This document shows positions 16,583-25,754 of a stretch of 61,690 bases of DNA, in pieces (positions within the stretch are counted from its first letter, which is position 1; each line of letters begins with the position of its first letter). The translations under genes and the position numbers were made by a program. The stretch is from a virus. The notes beneath the pieces are model-generated. The model did not search any database and was not told the origin of the DNA. It was given only the letters and a program-made list of their open reading frames with translations. The stretch covers positions 1-61,690 of IMG/VR virus record IMGVR_UViG_3300048507_001022. One strand, given 5' to 3'.

Positions 16583-17378
16583 CTCAGTAACATTCGAATC
16601 AGAAATTAAAACAAAACCACGCAAAACAAAACTGCCTAAAAATTACGCAGAAGGACCTGGTAAATTCAAGAGAAACGAATTTGGGTTATTAGATTATGTT
16701 GATTATTCTTTTGCGGAAGATGGATCAGTAAATTGGAGATCAATGATTAAAGATGAGCATTTATTTCCGAATCGTTCATGGTTTGATTTAAGAAAGAAAG
16801 ATATGCCGCGAACAATTGACGGACTAGGTGATCATCAACTTTTGATCAAACTTAGCGGTATCAAAGAACTTGCAAAGCTTAGGGGTTTTTCTGATGTATC
16901 ATATGAGACTGTAAAGTGTGAAGCAGATCATGTAGCAGTTATATGTAAAGTAACATTTTTACCCAACTATGAAACCGGAGGTAAGTTAGTCACTTTTCAA
17001 GATATGGCTAATGCTACATTAGATAATACAAGTAGTTTCGCGACAAAGTTTTTAGAAACTATTGCTTGTAATCGAGCATTTGTACGATGCGTAAGAAATT
17101 TTCTTAATGTTCATATCGTAGGAGACGATGAAATAGATAAATCCAATAACAAGCCAAACAACTCATCTAGTTCAGCGCCGTCATTAAATCCACATTCTAT
17201 GGTAGAAAATTTAGCAAAAGATAAATTAAACTGCTCTAGTTTTGAAGAATTTAAAGTTGTATTGCGAGACTGGTGGAGTACAGGTAAGTATAAGAATAAT
17301 GAAGTTAAAGACTGGAATGATTACTCAGATATTCCCGCAACTCACGCCAGAATACTTATGAAACTAATGAACGATTAA
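16554..17378 (+). CDS. Putative recombination (single-strand annealing-like) protein, 274 aa
   Basis: No family is certain. A Lys/Arg-rich N-terminus precedes a core of ~150 residues. It contains a helical segment SSFATKFLETIACNRAFVR with alternating Ala and Arg, followed by FLNVHIVGDDEI. Rad52/Erf-type annealing proteins have a comparable A-x-K...A-x-x-R-A-x-x-x-x-x-G region. A Ser/Asn linker then leads to a ~65-residue C-terminal helical domain. The gene overlaps the GT9 gene by 29 bases. It ends convergently with the S74 fibre gene, stops overlapping by 4 bases. Confidence 0.45.
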   Translation: MTPTQTATDNSVTFESEIKTKPRKTKLPKNYAEGPGKFKRNEFGLLDYVDYSFAEDGSVNWRSMIKDEHLFPNRSWFDLRKKDMPRTIDGLGDHQLLIKLSGIKELAKLRGFSDVSYETVKCEADHVAVICKVTFLPNYETGGKLVTFQDMANATLDNTSSFATKFLETIACNRAFVRCVRNFLNVHIVGDDEIDKSNNKPNNSSSSAPSLNPHSMVENLAKDKLNCSSFEEFKVVLRDWWSTGKYKNNEVKDWNDYSDIPATHARILMKLMND

Positions 17379-18145
17379 CGTTCTTTTAATTCTTTTATTT
17401 CTGCGCGCATTTCTTCAATAATTTTTTGTTGGTCTTGTATTGCTCCAACCAGCAAAGGAATAACCTTTTCGTACTTCATTGCTAAATAACCATCAGGTCT
17501 TTCGCTTACAATCTCTGGAGCAATACCACTAACCTCTTGAGCTATTAAACCTATATCGTGACCATAATATCTACTTTGATTATCGGACCAATCGAACTCA
17601 ATAGGATTTAAAGATTGAATTTTATTCAAAGAGCCTGACAAATAAGTTATGTTATCCTTTAATCTTTCATCTGAAGAGGCAAATGCGATGACATCATCGG
17701 TAGCTTCTATTTTCCCATCAACAAATATGTCACCGACTATAGACATGCCATTTGAAGTTTGTATCTGTCCATTAAGAGTTAAATCTCCATACAAATCTAA
17801 GCCCATTCTGGCCTCTATAGGGCCATAAACATGAAGTCCATTATTACACCCTAAATATATCGCATCACTTAGTAAAGGTTTCGAAGGATCATTTGTTCTA
17901 AATCCATCACCAATAATATGAGTATTATAATTACCTACAATTTTATTATAAGCTCCATTTATTATTGTACATCTCCTAGAATTAATAATTTCATTATTTA
18001 CTCCCTGTATAATTGCATTGCTAGGTTCATAACCTGAAAGAGTATTAAATTCATTGCCTGGAGGAGTAAATTCAAAACTACCTGGATCATAAAATGATAA
18101 AGGTGAATCTTTAATCGTCGAGGGTATATTAACTGGATCAGACAT
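17375..18145 (-). CDS. Tail fibre with C-terminal S74 intramolecular chaperone, 256 aa
   Basis: Residues ~155-256 are the self-cleaving Peptidase_S74 chaperone: SSDERLKDNITYL (catalytic Ser with the downstream Lys), then IEFDWSD, GHDIGLIAQEV, YLAMKYEKVIPLLVGAIQDQ, and a terminal coiled coil. In the family this domain trimerises the fibre and releases itself. The N-terminal part has short beta-helix repeats (IIQGVNNEIIN, IINGAYNKIVG) like the end of the upstream 2528-aa protein. It is the last gene of the leftward tail operon. The ATG at 18145 follows AATATAATT without a Shine-Dalgarno sequence. Confidence 0.88.
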   Translation of the reverse strand: MSDPVNIPSTIKDSPLSFYDPGSFEFTPPGNEFNTLSGYEPSNAIIQGVNNEIINSRRCTIINGAYNKIVGNYNTHIIGDGFRTNDPSKPLLSDAIYLGCNNGLHVYGPIEARMGLDLYGDLTLNGQIQTSNGMSIVGDIFVDGKIEATDDVIAFASSDERLKDNITYLSGSLNKIQSLNPIEFDWSDNQSRYYGHDIGLIAQEVSGIAPEIVSERPDGYLAMKYEKVIPLLVGAIQDQQKIIEEMRAEIKELKER

Positions 18146-18167
18146 AATTATATTTTCATTAAATTTA

Positions 18168-21100
18168 TTACAAGGTTAAAATTCCTACATCTTGATAGAT
18201 TGAAGTATTTTTATTATAAAAAAGAACCTTATTATCCGCGGTTCTACAAAACCCGAATTGATCTCTTGTAAGATTATAAAACCACTGACCAACAACATCC
18301 TCATTATTGTTTTTGGCTTGCATAGTAGTAGAATTTGTCCAATTCCAACCGTTTATATTAGTAGAGCTTGTGCCCCTAGTCCAGTAAGTAGTTGTTGACG
18401 ATGCAGAGGGTTTTTGTCCCGAATGAACTACTCTACATGTATATTTATAGGGATGCCAATCAACTTCGGAAACATAAACAATATCACCAACATTGTATTT
18501 TTTATCCTGACTCCACTCTTCCCCTTGAAAGGGAGGATGAAACCACATAGAGCCTTCCTGGGCGCTTGAACTATTAAAAATTATAAATACCCAACCTGAT
18601 ACTGAAGTTTTGAGAAAATTTTGAGCAAAAGCCCAACCTACTTCATTAAAAGCAGGAAAGTCCCCGCGTGTCATCTGAGAAGTGATATTGCTAGAGGTTG
18701 AAGCGTTTGGAGATAAATAAGCTGCAGTAGAGAACCAAGTGTTTTCGATCCATATTCCACCTGAAGATCCTTCTAAGCCTATATAAGCCGCTCCCTTTAC
18801 AGTTCTATTCCAAAATTCAGAATTATCATTTTTAAAGGGTTTTTGCCCCGAATGAACTACTCTACATGTATATAAATGAGCTGCCCAATAACCATTATCA
18901 TCTTCACCCCAATCAGTTTCAGAAACATAAACAATATCATTTTCATTATATGTTTTATATTGACTCCATTCTTCTCCTTTTCCAAAAAAATAACCACTTA
19001 AAAAATAGCCGCTATCACTTACAACACTTTTTATTTCTTCTCCATATATTCTTTTTATAGTTATAGGGTTTTCATCGCTATCATGAATAATTTTATTAAA
19101 AGTTCCACCTAGTATAACTTGATTACTTCCTCCTTCAATTTTATTAACCTGGCCAGCTCCAATGAAATTAGCTCCTTCATTTTCTTTATCATTATCAGGC
19201 ATTGAATTTTTATAGCCTGCGGCAATTGCAGAAAAATTATCATCACATTCATTTTTATAACCTGCACCTATAAAAGAAAATCGTCCTTCTATTTTGTTTT
19301 CTCCTCCACCTATAATTGCAGACGCTAATCCCTTATATGTAATTGGGCTCCTAGTCCAGTAAGTAGTTGTTGACGATGCAGAGGGTTTTTGCCCCGAATG
19401 AACTACTCTACATGTATATTCATAGGGCTGCCAATCAGCTTCGGAAACATAAACAACATCATCAACATTGTATTCTTTATCCTGATTCCATTCATTATGT
19501 ATAGTATTAGCAAATCCTCCTGCAATAAATGTGGCTTTTAAATTATTATTGACTGCTAGAAATGCTGACCAATCAATAGAGACGCTTCCAACAGCCGAAC
19601 TATCGGTTAGTAGTGTTCCATTAAAATCAACTGCGTTTAATTGTAATTGCTTGGTGGAACTGTCAAATCTTAAATATGAATTTAATCCATTCGCTATTTT
19701 CGCTCCTATATCAAAATAAACACTTTCTTCCTTTGTTCTAGCTAATAAAAATCCTGCAGTAGAATAGTCCTCGTTCCCCTGAGTTATAACGGCAGGAGGT
19801 CCATCTTCTGTATTGTATAATCCACCCTTAAATTTTGCAGATACAATAATTCCATCTTTTGCAGCGGTTAATTGATTTCCTCCTTCGCCAAGAGTTAATT
19901 TTTGTTGCACAAAAGCTTCTTTTGTTAATAATAATTCAGTGGCTACGCTAGAAAATTCAGCACCAAACTCTTTCCAATAATCTGAAGTAGACGAAGGAAT
20001 TTGTGCACTTGCAATACTAGTATCAGGCCCACTATCTTGAATAGCTATATAATATTTTAAAGTACCTTCATGATAAACAATATCACCTCTCCCAGGTTGA
20101 TTATTTGCAGCAACCGGATCTACAGCATAATAATTTTCGCCTTCTGAGTATTTACCTCTAAATGTTGGAGATCTACCTTCTTCTCCTTTATCTCCTTTTT
20201 TACTAAAAACGACTCCAGGAGTTAACCAATTTATAGTTGCATCTTCTTGATTTTTGTAACCATAAGCGACTCCAACTAGAACGCTAATTTCATCCGACGA
20301 ATCCAAACCTACAGGGCTCGATGTCCAGCCGCTATTGATATCATCACCGTGTATACTTAATGGGCTAGTATTTGACCCGTGATTAGAAAAATCGTATGTC
20401 GTGTCAGTACTAGGTGTTTCTGTAACGTCAAGAGTGCCTTGTTTATAAATATAAACTTCAGCTATAGCATCAGCGTCTACTCTAAATACCTCTCCTTCTG
20501 TTTCATTTCCGTCTTTATCTGTGGTGATTTTAATAGCCCATAAAAAACCGCCTTCGCCAGGAGGATCATTTTTCCAATTATCATCATATGATGGAGCCGT
20601 ATTAGTAGGTGTTGTTGTAAATTTGAGATTAACTGAAGAACCATTATCTCCGGGCGCTCCATCGCTAATTAAAGATATTGTTGTAGATGTTTCTATACTC
20701 GCACCAACTCCTGATGCATATAATATAACTGCAGACTCTGAATATGTATCGTATATATTATCAAAACCCGGATTTATTGAACTTGGAGAACTTATCTGAC
20801 ATTCAAACTCAGCATGTGCGATTTTTATATCTTGATCAGAAAAATCCTGAAAGCCATCCGTCGGATCATATGTAAAACCTGATATAGAATTATCGACTCT
20901 ATTCTCAAATTCATCATATGTAAAAACGCTTTGACCATTTGCTGTAGTCATTCTAAATCTAACATCTTCAGCAGATATATCACTATTTTGATATCGCGCA
21001 TAAATATCAATAGCTTCCTGGCTGTCAGGATTTAAATCACCATTTACATCTTCACTATAATAAAAATAAGAAGGTTCTGCACTTAAATTAATAAAAGTAT

Positions 21101-24100
21101 ATTCGCTTCCGTCTACTTGCCTTAGCTTACCTTCCAGTACTAACTCGTCATTATCAAAATATAATCGACCATCATCTGCGGCGAACACGAAACTACCATC
21201 ACCAGAAACAACAAAACCTTTACCGGTATCAGATAAACCCTGAAAACCATTACTTCTTATATTCCCTTCATTTCCAATTTGAATATCTTCAGCTCCAATT
21301 GTTCCTGCAGTAATTTTATCAGCAGTCAAATCATTAATTTTTGCACTAATAATTGCCGCATCAGCAATGTTTGCCGTTCCGATTAATGCGTTCGCAAAAA
21401 CATGAAAAACTGGAGTTGCAATTCCGCCTCTTGATCTAGCGATTATAAAATCTCCATCATCAAAACCAGCAACGCCATCTGTTCCATCGGATCCCGCTGG
21501 ATGAATTTCGCTAAATGAATATTGACTATCTCCAGAATTCCACCAAATATATCCGCTACCAGCATTACTTCCAGAAATTTCATAATAGTTTCCATTATGA
21601 AACAAAGTATGAGTATCCCAAGATACTTGACTCTCAATAGGAGTATTGTTTTTGAAAGGGTTATTGGGTTCTAAGGCTATAGTATTAGGAAAGCTATCTG
21701 TTAATGATAACTCAAAACCATCGATATCAGTAACATCCATTTGTCCTAGTTGTAACCTTAAACCTTCAACATTATCTCCTTCAAGATCCGCTTTACCAGT
21801 AAATGGACTTTTATTTCCTGCTTTATCTACAGCTCTAACCCAAAAGTAAGCTTCTTCATTACTTATGCCTTCTCTAGAAACCTGAGTTGAGTTTCCATTG
21901 GCTGCGACATTAAATATATTCACCGCATTTGTTATACCCTCAGCAGGATCAAGTTGTTCCAATGGAATATTGCCGAGACTCTGCAAATCTCCGAATATTC
22001 TTCTGAATCCATCTTTATTTGTTTCTTGAGTTAACGCAACATTAAGAGAATCAAAATATAAGTGATCGCTTTTCCCAGACCAAACCTCATAATGACTTAA
22101 ATCATTGGGAATATTTTTTAATAAATTAGTATTTTCTGAACCAGGAATCTGCCAAGATAAAAAGAAATTCTCAAATGCAGTTCTTCCTTCAAAATTAACA
22201 ACTGGGCCAGGAATATCGTCTGAGGTAGTTCTAATGACTGGTCCGGCAGGAGCAGAAGGGTCTTGGGTATTAAAATTTTTAGGATAAACTAATACTTTAT
22301 TATTAATTGAGTATAAGTCTCCAGACCCAAAGTCATCAAAAGGTAATATCTTGTAATAATAACCTGTAATTTGTTCATCTCCATTCTCAACTGGTATAGG
22401 AGGAGTATCAACAATCTCCGTAATATTATCTCCAAATGTAGCATCTCCAGCTCCCAATAATACTTTAACAAGAGATCCGCCTTCTTCTACATTAGATAAT
22501 GCTAATCCATCAGATCCAGTGATATCGAATTGACGTTCACTTGACCTATACAAATGAACTTTTGTTGTTTTTTCGCGCAAACCAAATGCATAGTTAAAAT
22601 CAAATTTAACTTTACCAGCTTCACTCAAACTATCAACCTTAAAACCTGCATCCAATATACTAGGCTCAGGATTCCTGCCTACAATTTTTTGTACATCTAA
22701 AACTTCACCATCACTAGATATAATACCAACCTCAAGACCAACACTTCTTTTTCCGCTCTCATTAATACCTACATGACCAAAAACAAAATCATTATATTCA
22801 TCATTTAATTCCCAAAATGGCATCCATTGAGAATTAATATAATCAGAATTTATTTCTTGCGGTGAAGTTGTAGAAGCTATAATAGGAGCTCCTGTAGGAT
22901 TAAAGTCTAGACACTGATATACAGCTTCGTTATGATAGATTTTATCGCCAGGCTGATTTTCGCTGAAAAAATCTACGCCACCAATATTGTTTGCCCAATA
23001 ATTAGAAGCAAAAGCAGAAGTAGAAGGAGTTACCGCTCCTGCATCAGTATCAGGCCCACTAGCACCAACCCCACTCCATATATCATTATTATACACAACA
23101 AGACTTCCTGTATTAAATTCGTCTTGATTATTCCAATTTCGTAAATCTGGATATTGATAACCAGAAGCATACAAGTCAAAAAATGATAAATTTTCTGGAG
23201 TTTTAATCGGCCAATTTTCTACCGCAGGAATAGAATTAATAGAAGACCCAGGAGATTCATAGTAAGCGCACTCTATATCAAAAAATGGAGACAATAATTT
23301 CCATCTTCTTCTGTTAGTGCCAGGAGCAACAACATCTGCAGAACTTTGATATACTAAATTTTGATATATACCATTTGAGTATAATACAATATCACCAATA
23401 GCATAATTATTATTACTATCATATTGCCTTATCCTACTATCAGTTGGAGCTATAACAATATCGCCCAATGAATATATTGTATTATAATTAAATAAACCTC
23501 TAACAGAAGTAGAAGTCGGGCCAAAAGTTTGATTGGTTACATAAAGTTCATCATTATATTCAAAAACATCAGCCCAAGGAGCGCTTGAATTATTATAATA
23601 AGTTTCGCTCGGATTCCAAGACTCGTAAGATGGTTTAACATAAGCTGAATCACCTTGTCCTCCCCCAACATTTGTTCCATTCCATTTGGTTAATGCATGA
23701 CGTTTCCAACCATCATTAGTGTTAACGTATAAATAATTTAAATCATAATCAATTTCACCAACTACAGCTTCTTTACTTAAATCAGCATCAGCTAAAGGTA
23801 TTTTAAGCCAAGAAGTTGTTTGTTTGCATATATAAAAATAATCATCATCAAAATCAGTATCACCCAAATACGAAGATGTTCGCGTTACTGTTGCTGCTCC
23901 AATTCTACGCCAAGTATTCGCGGCAACACATAAATAATAATAATTATCATCTACCGCAAAAGATCCAGGATAACCATGATATTGATCATCAGGTGGAACA
24001 TCATTATCACCAATAACAGGTATACCATCAACAACATTATACAAAAATCCATCACCACCTATAACAAAATCACCATAAGAATATACCCCCGTGTCTTTAA

Positions 24101-25754
24101 AATATTCCCAACCCTCTGGATATCCCCTGCTTTTAAATATTTCATTATTTAGGTTTCTTGTAAATTCAAAATGATCAAATACTTTTGTCGTGGGCAAACC
24201 ATAAGCAACGAATTCGTTACCTTGCTCATCAATTGTTTTTGTTCGCGATTTATCTCCCTCGGTAATACCAGTTAAAAATAAATCTGTATCATTATTATAT
24301 AAATGACCACTAATACCCAAAACAGAAGGAATATCATTAGATGTAAATGCAACTCTATACTGTTCTAAATCAACAACATTACCATCTTGATCTAAAATAT
24401 CCCAATCAAAAACTAAATCATCTTTTCTTTCTCTATATCTTAGATTAGAAATATTGATTTCGGGACTTAATGCATATAATTCCCTAAACTCTCCTGTATC
24501 AGTAGAGTCAACAGCTCCACCTTCAGTTAGATTAAACACTTCTCCAGGACCAAAATCATCTACAGCCTGAAATGTATAATAATAAGAATACCCCCAAACC
24601 TGAGGAATTTCTATTGATTGCTCGAAAGATGTATATTCATTATATTGAAACTGGTAATATTCGCCAATTTCAGTCCAGTAAGTTGTATTTGTTGGTAATT
24701 TCTGACTTGAAGTTGTAGTATGATCTTGTATACATTTATACAAAAGGCCTTGATACTCAACTTTTTCTCCAGAAGCATATTCTATATTTGGAACATTACT
24801 CCAGTTTATTGCGTCTTCGCACTCTTGCAGATATTCTCTGCTACTTTGTAGATCTTCTGGATATTCTAAAGTTTGAGAGCTAGGAATAGCAAGAGTATTT
24901 ATATTAATAGCAACAAAATCCGCAGTATTTATATCCCACGAAAATGCAGCATTTATTCCATTAAGTGAATAAGCTACAGATTCTGGTTCTGGCGCAAAAT
25001 TAATTCCAGATAATATACCTGTTGAAGTATTACCATTTATATCATGAGCAACAATTTCAAAAGAAACTTCTCTTCCAAAATTAAGATTATCATCATTAAA
25101 TATTTGAGGAGTTAAATTAAAATTAAAATTTCTATAATTATTTAATTCGCCAGTTACATTACTGGTTCGAAGATAACCTTGTAAGGATGTCGAGTTTGAT
25201 AAATTAGTATCACTTACAACAACTCCGTTTTCACCTGTTTTAATAGAGATTGAAAAATGATCAAAGAAAGTATCATTTAATAATTCAGAAGTAACAACCT
25301 TACCTTCTAAAGCGTGACCAGGAGGTGGAGACAAAGACCATGCCAAGTTAATATTTTTTCCGGGATACTGCGAGAATACAACTAAATCATCACCAACACC
25401 AGTAGGAGCTTCAATTATTTCTGACGTTAGAGCGGGATCCTCTCTTGCATTAGTAACCTCTAAAGTCGCAAACGTAAATGTTCCATTAAACTCTGGAGGA
25501 TTAACAATTAAAGTTCCTTCGATAAAATCTGATCGAATACCAATATCACTAACAGCAAATATGCGAACATCAAATTCTCCATAATTGCCTTCTAAAGAAA
25601 TAACTCTTTGAGCGGTTTCTCCTTCAAACCCAACAAGATCACTACCTTTTCCGAGTTTATACTGAAAAGAATAATTGTCAGATGAACCCAATACCTCATA
25701 ATTAGCATCAAGATCATTGACGTCAAATTGAATACCTATTGCTGTCGACTTCAT
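18168..25754 (-). CDS. Giant tail-tip/fibre protein with repeated carbohydrate-binding-like modules, 2528 aa
   Basis: The N-terminal ~1000 residues are fibronectin-III-like strands broken by modules resembling CBM5/12, for example residues ~325-364 (GEKVEYQGLLYKCIQD...YW). Three closely similar modules lie near the C-terminus (pattern W-x5-Y-x3-D-I/V-V-Y-V...Y-T-C-R-V-V-H-S-G-Q-K-P...W). The mid-section ADKITAGTIGAEDIQIG resembles the C-terminal part of lambda J-type proteins. A tract of I-G-A-G-Y-K-N repeats resembles trimeric adhesin heads. It probably reads host surface glycans. It follows the I/J fusion with a one-base overlap. Confidence 0.8.
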   Translation of the reverse strand: MKSTAIGIQFDVNDLDANYEVLGSSDNYSFQYKLGKGSDLVGFEGETAQRVISLEGNYGEFDVRIFAVSDIGIRSDFIEGTLIVNPPEFNGTFTFATLEVTNAREDPALTSEIIEAPTGVGDDLVVFSQYPGKNINLAWSLSPPPGHALEGKVVTSELLNDTFFDHFSISIKTGENGVVVSDTNLSNSTSLQGYLRTSNVTGELNNYRNFNFNLTPQIFNDDNLNFGREVSFEIVAHDINGNTSTGILSGINFAPEPESVAYSLNGINAAFSWDINTADFVAININTLAIPSSQTLEYPEDLQSSREYLQECEDAINWSNVPNIEYASGEKVEYQGLLYKCIQDHTTTSSQKLPTNTTYWTEIGEYYQFQYNEYTSFEQSIEIPQVWGYSYYYTFQAVDDFGPGEVFNLTEGGAVDSTDTGEFRELYALSPEINISNLRYRERKDDLVFDWDILDQDGNVVDLEQYRVAFTSNDIPSVLGISGHLYNNDTDLFLTGITEGDKSRTKTIDEQGNEFVAYGLPTTKVFDHFEFTRNLNNEIFKSRGYPEGWEYFKDTGVYSYGDFVIGGDGFLYNVVDGIPVIGDNDVPPDDQYHGYPGSFAVDDNYYYLCVAANTWRRIGAATVTRTSSYLGDTDFDDDYFYICKQTTSWLKIPLADADLSKEAVVGEIDYDLNYLYVNTNDGWKRHALTKWNGTNVGGGQGDSAYVKPSYESWNPSETYYNNSSAPWADVFEYNDELYVTNQTFGPTSTSVRGLFNYNTIYSLGDIVIAPTDSRIRQYDSNNNYAIGDIVLYSNGIYQNLVYQSSADVVAPGTNRRRWKLLSPFFDIECAYYESPGSSINSIPAVENWPIKTPENLSFFDLYASGYQYPDLRNWNNQDEFNTGSLVVYNNDIWSGVGASGPDTDAGAVTPSTSAFASNYWANNIGGVDFFSENQPGDKIYHNEAVYQCLDFNPTGAPIIASTTSPQEINSDYINSQWMPFWELNDEYNDFVFGHVGINESGKRSVGLEVGIISSDGEVLDVQKIVGRNPEPSILDAGFKVDSLSEAGKVKFDFNYAFGLREKTTKVHLYRSSERQFDITGSDGLALSNVEEGGSLVKVLLGAGDATFGDNITEIVDTPPIPVENGDEQITGYYYKILPFDDFGSGDLYSINNKVLVYPKNFNTQDPSAPAGPVIRTTSDDIPGPVVNFEGRTAFENFFLSWQIPGSENTNLLKNIPNDLSHYEVWSGKSDHLYFDSLNVALTQETNKDGFRRIFGDLQSLGNIPLEQLDPAEGITNAVNIFNVAANGNSTQVSREGISNEEAYFWVRAVDKAGNKSPFTGKADLEGDNVEGLRLQLGQMDVTDIDGFELSLTDSFPNTIALEPNNPFKNNTPIESQVSWDTHTLFHNGNYYEISGSNAGSGYIWWNSGDSQYSFSEIHPAGSDGTDGVAGFDDGDFIIARSRGGIATPVFHVFANALIGTANIADAAIISAKINDLTADKITAGTIGAEDIQIGNEGNIRSNGFQGLSDTGKGFVVSGDGSFVFAADDGRLYFDNDELVLEGKLRQVDGSEYTFINLSAEPSYFYYSEDVNGDLNPDSQEAIDIYARYQNSDISAEDVRFRMTTANGQSVFTYDEFENRVDNSISGFTYDPTDGFQDFSDQDIKIAHAEFECQISSPSSINPGFDNIYDTYSESAVILYASGVGASIETSTTISLISDGAPGDNGSSVNLKFTTTPTNTAPSYDDNWKNDPPGEGGFLWAIKITTDKDGNETEGEVFRVDADAIAEVYIYKQGTLDVTETPSTDTTYDFSNHGSNTSPLSIHGDDINSGWTSSPVGLDSSDEISVLVGVAYGYKNQEDATINWLTPGVVFSKKGDKGEEGRSPTFRGKYSEGENYYAVDPVAANNQPGRGDIVYHEGTLKYYIAIQDSGPDTSIASAQIPSSTSDYWKEFGAEFSSVATELLLTKEAFVQQKLTLGEGGNQLTAAKDGIIVSAKFKGGLYNTEDGPPAVITQGNEDYSTAGFLLARTKEESVYFDIGAKIANGLNSYLRFDSSTKQLQLNAVDFNGTLLTDSSAVGSVSIDWSAFLAVNNNLKATFIAGGFANTIHNEWNQDKEYNVDDVVYVSEADWQPYEYTCRVVHSGQKPSASSTTTYWTRSPITYKGLASAIIGGGENKIEGRFSFIGAGYKNECDDNFSAIAAGYKNSMPDNDKENEGANFIGAGQVNKIEGGSNQVILGGTFNKIIHDSDENPITIKRIYGEEIKSVVSDSGYFLSGYFFGKGEEWSQYKTYNENDIVYVSETDWGEDDNGYWAAHLYTCRVVHSGQKPFKNDNSEFWNRTVKGAAYIGLEGSSGGIWIENTWFSTAAYLSPNASTSSNITSQMTRGDFPAFNEVGWAFAQNFLKTSVSGWVFIIFNSSSAQEGSMWFHPPFQGEEWSQDKKYNVGDIVYVSEVDWHPYKYTCRVVHSGQKPSASSTTTYWTRGTSSTNINGWNWTNSTTMQAKNNNEDVVGQWFYNLTRDQFGFCRTADNKVLFYNKNTSIYQDVGILTL
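18376..18525 (-). repeat. Intragenic repeat, copy closest to 3' end of giant tail gene
   Basis: About 150 bases encoding a W...Y-W module, nearly identical at DNA level to 19351-19495 over a run beginning ctagtccagtaagtagttgt on the plus strand. A third, more diverged copy lies at 18837-18985. Such high DNA identity indicates recent duplication or recombinational homogenisation. Confidence 0.8.
18837..18985 (-). repeat. Intragenic repeat, diverged middle copy with an insertion
   Basis: Shares the run ccgaatgaactactctacat with the flanking copies but carries extra codons (the W-G-E-D-D-N-G-Y-W-A-A-H loop) before Y-T-C-R-V-V-H. The middle module has diverged most. Confidence 0.75.
19351..19495 (-). 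repeat. Intragenic repeat, upstream copy
   Basis: Nearly identical to 18376-18525 in DNA sequence, with a few substitutions (for example gccccg versus gtcccg), encoding the same carbohydrate-binding-like module. Confidence 0.8.

Noticed and set aside
18376-19495. CRISPR-like array in the giant tail gene
   Set aside because: The repeats are ~150 bases long, in frame, and encode similar protein modules.
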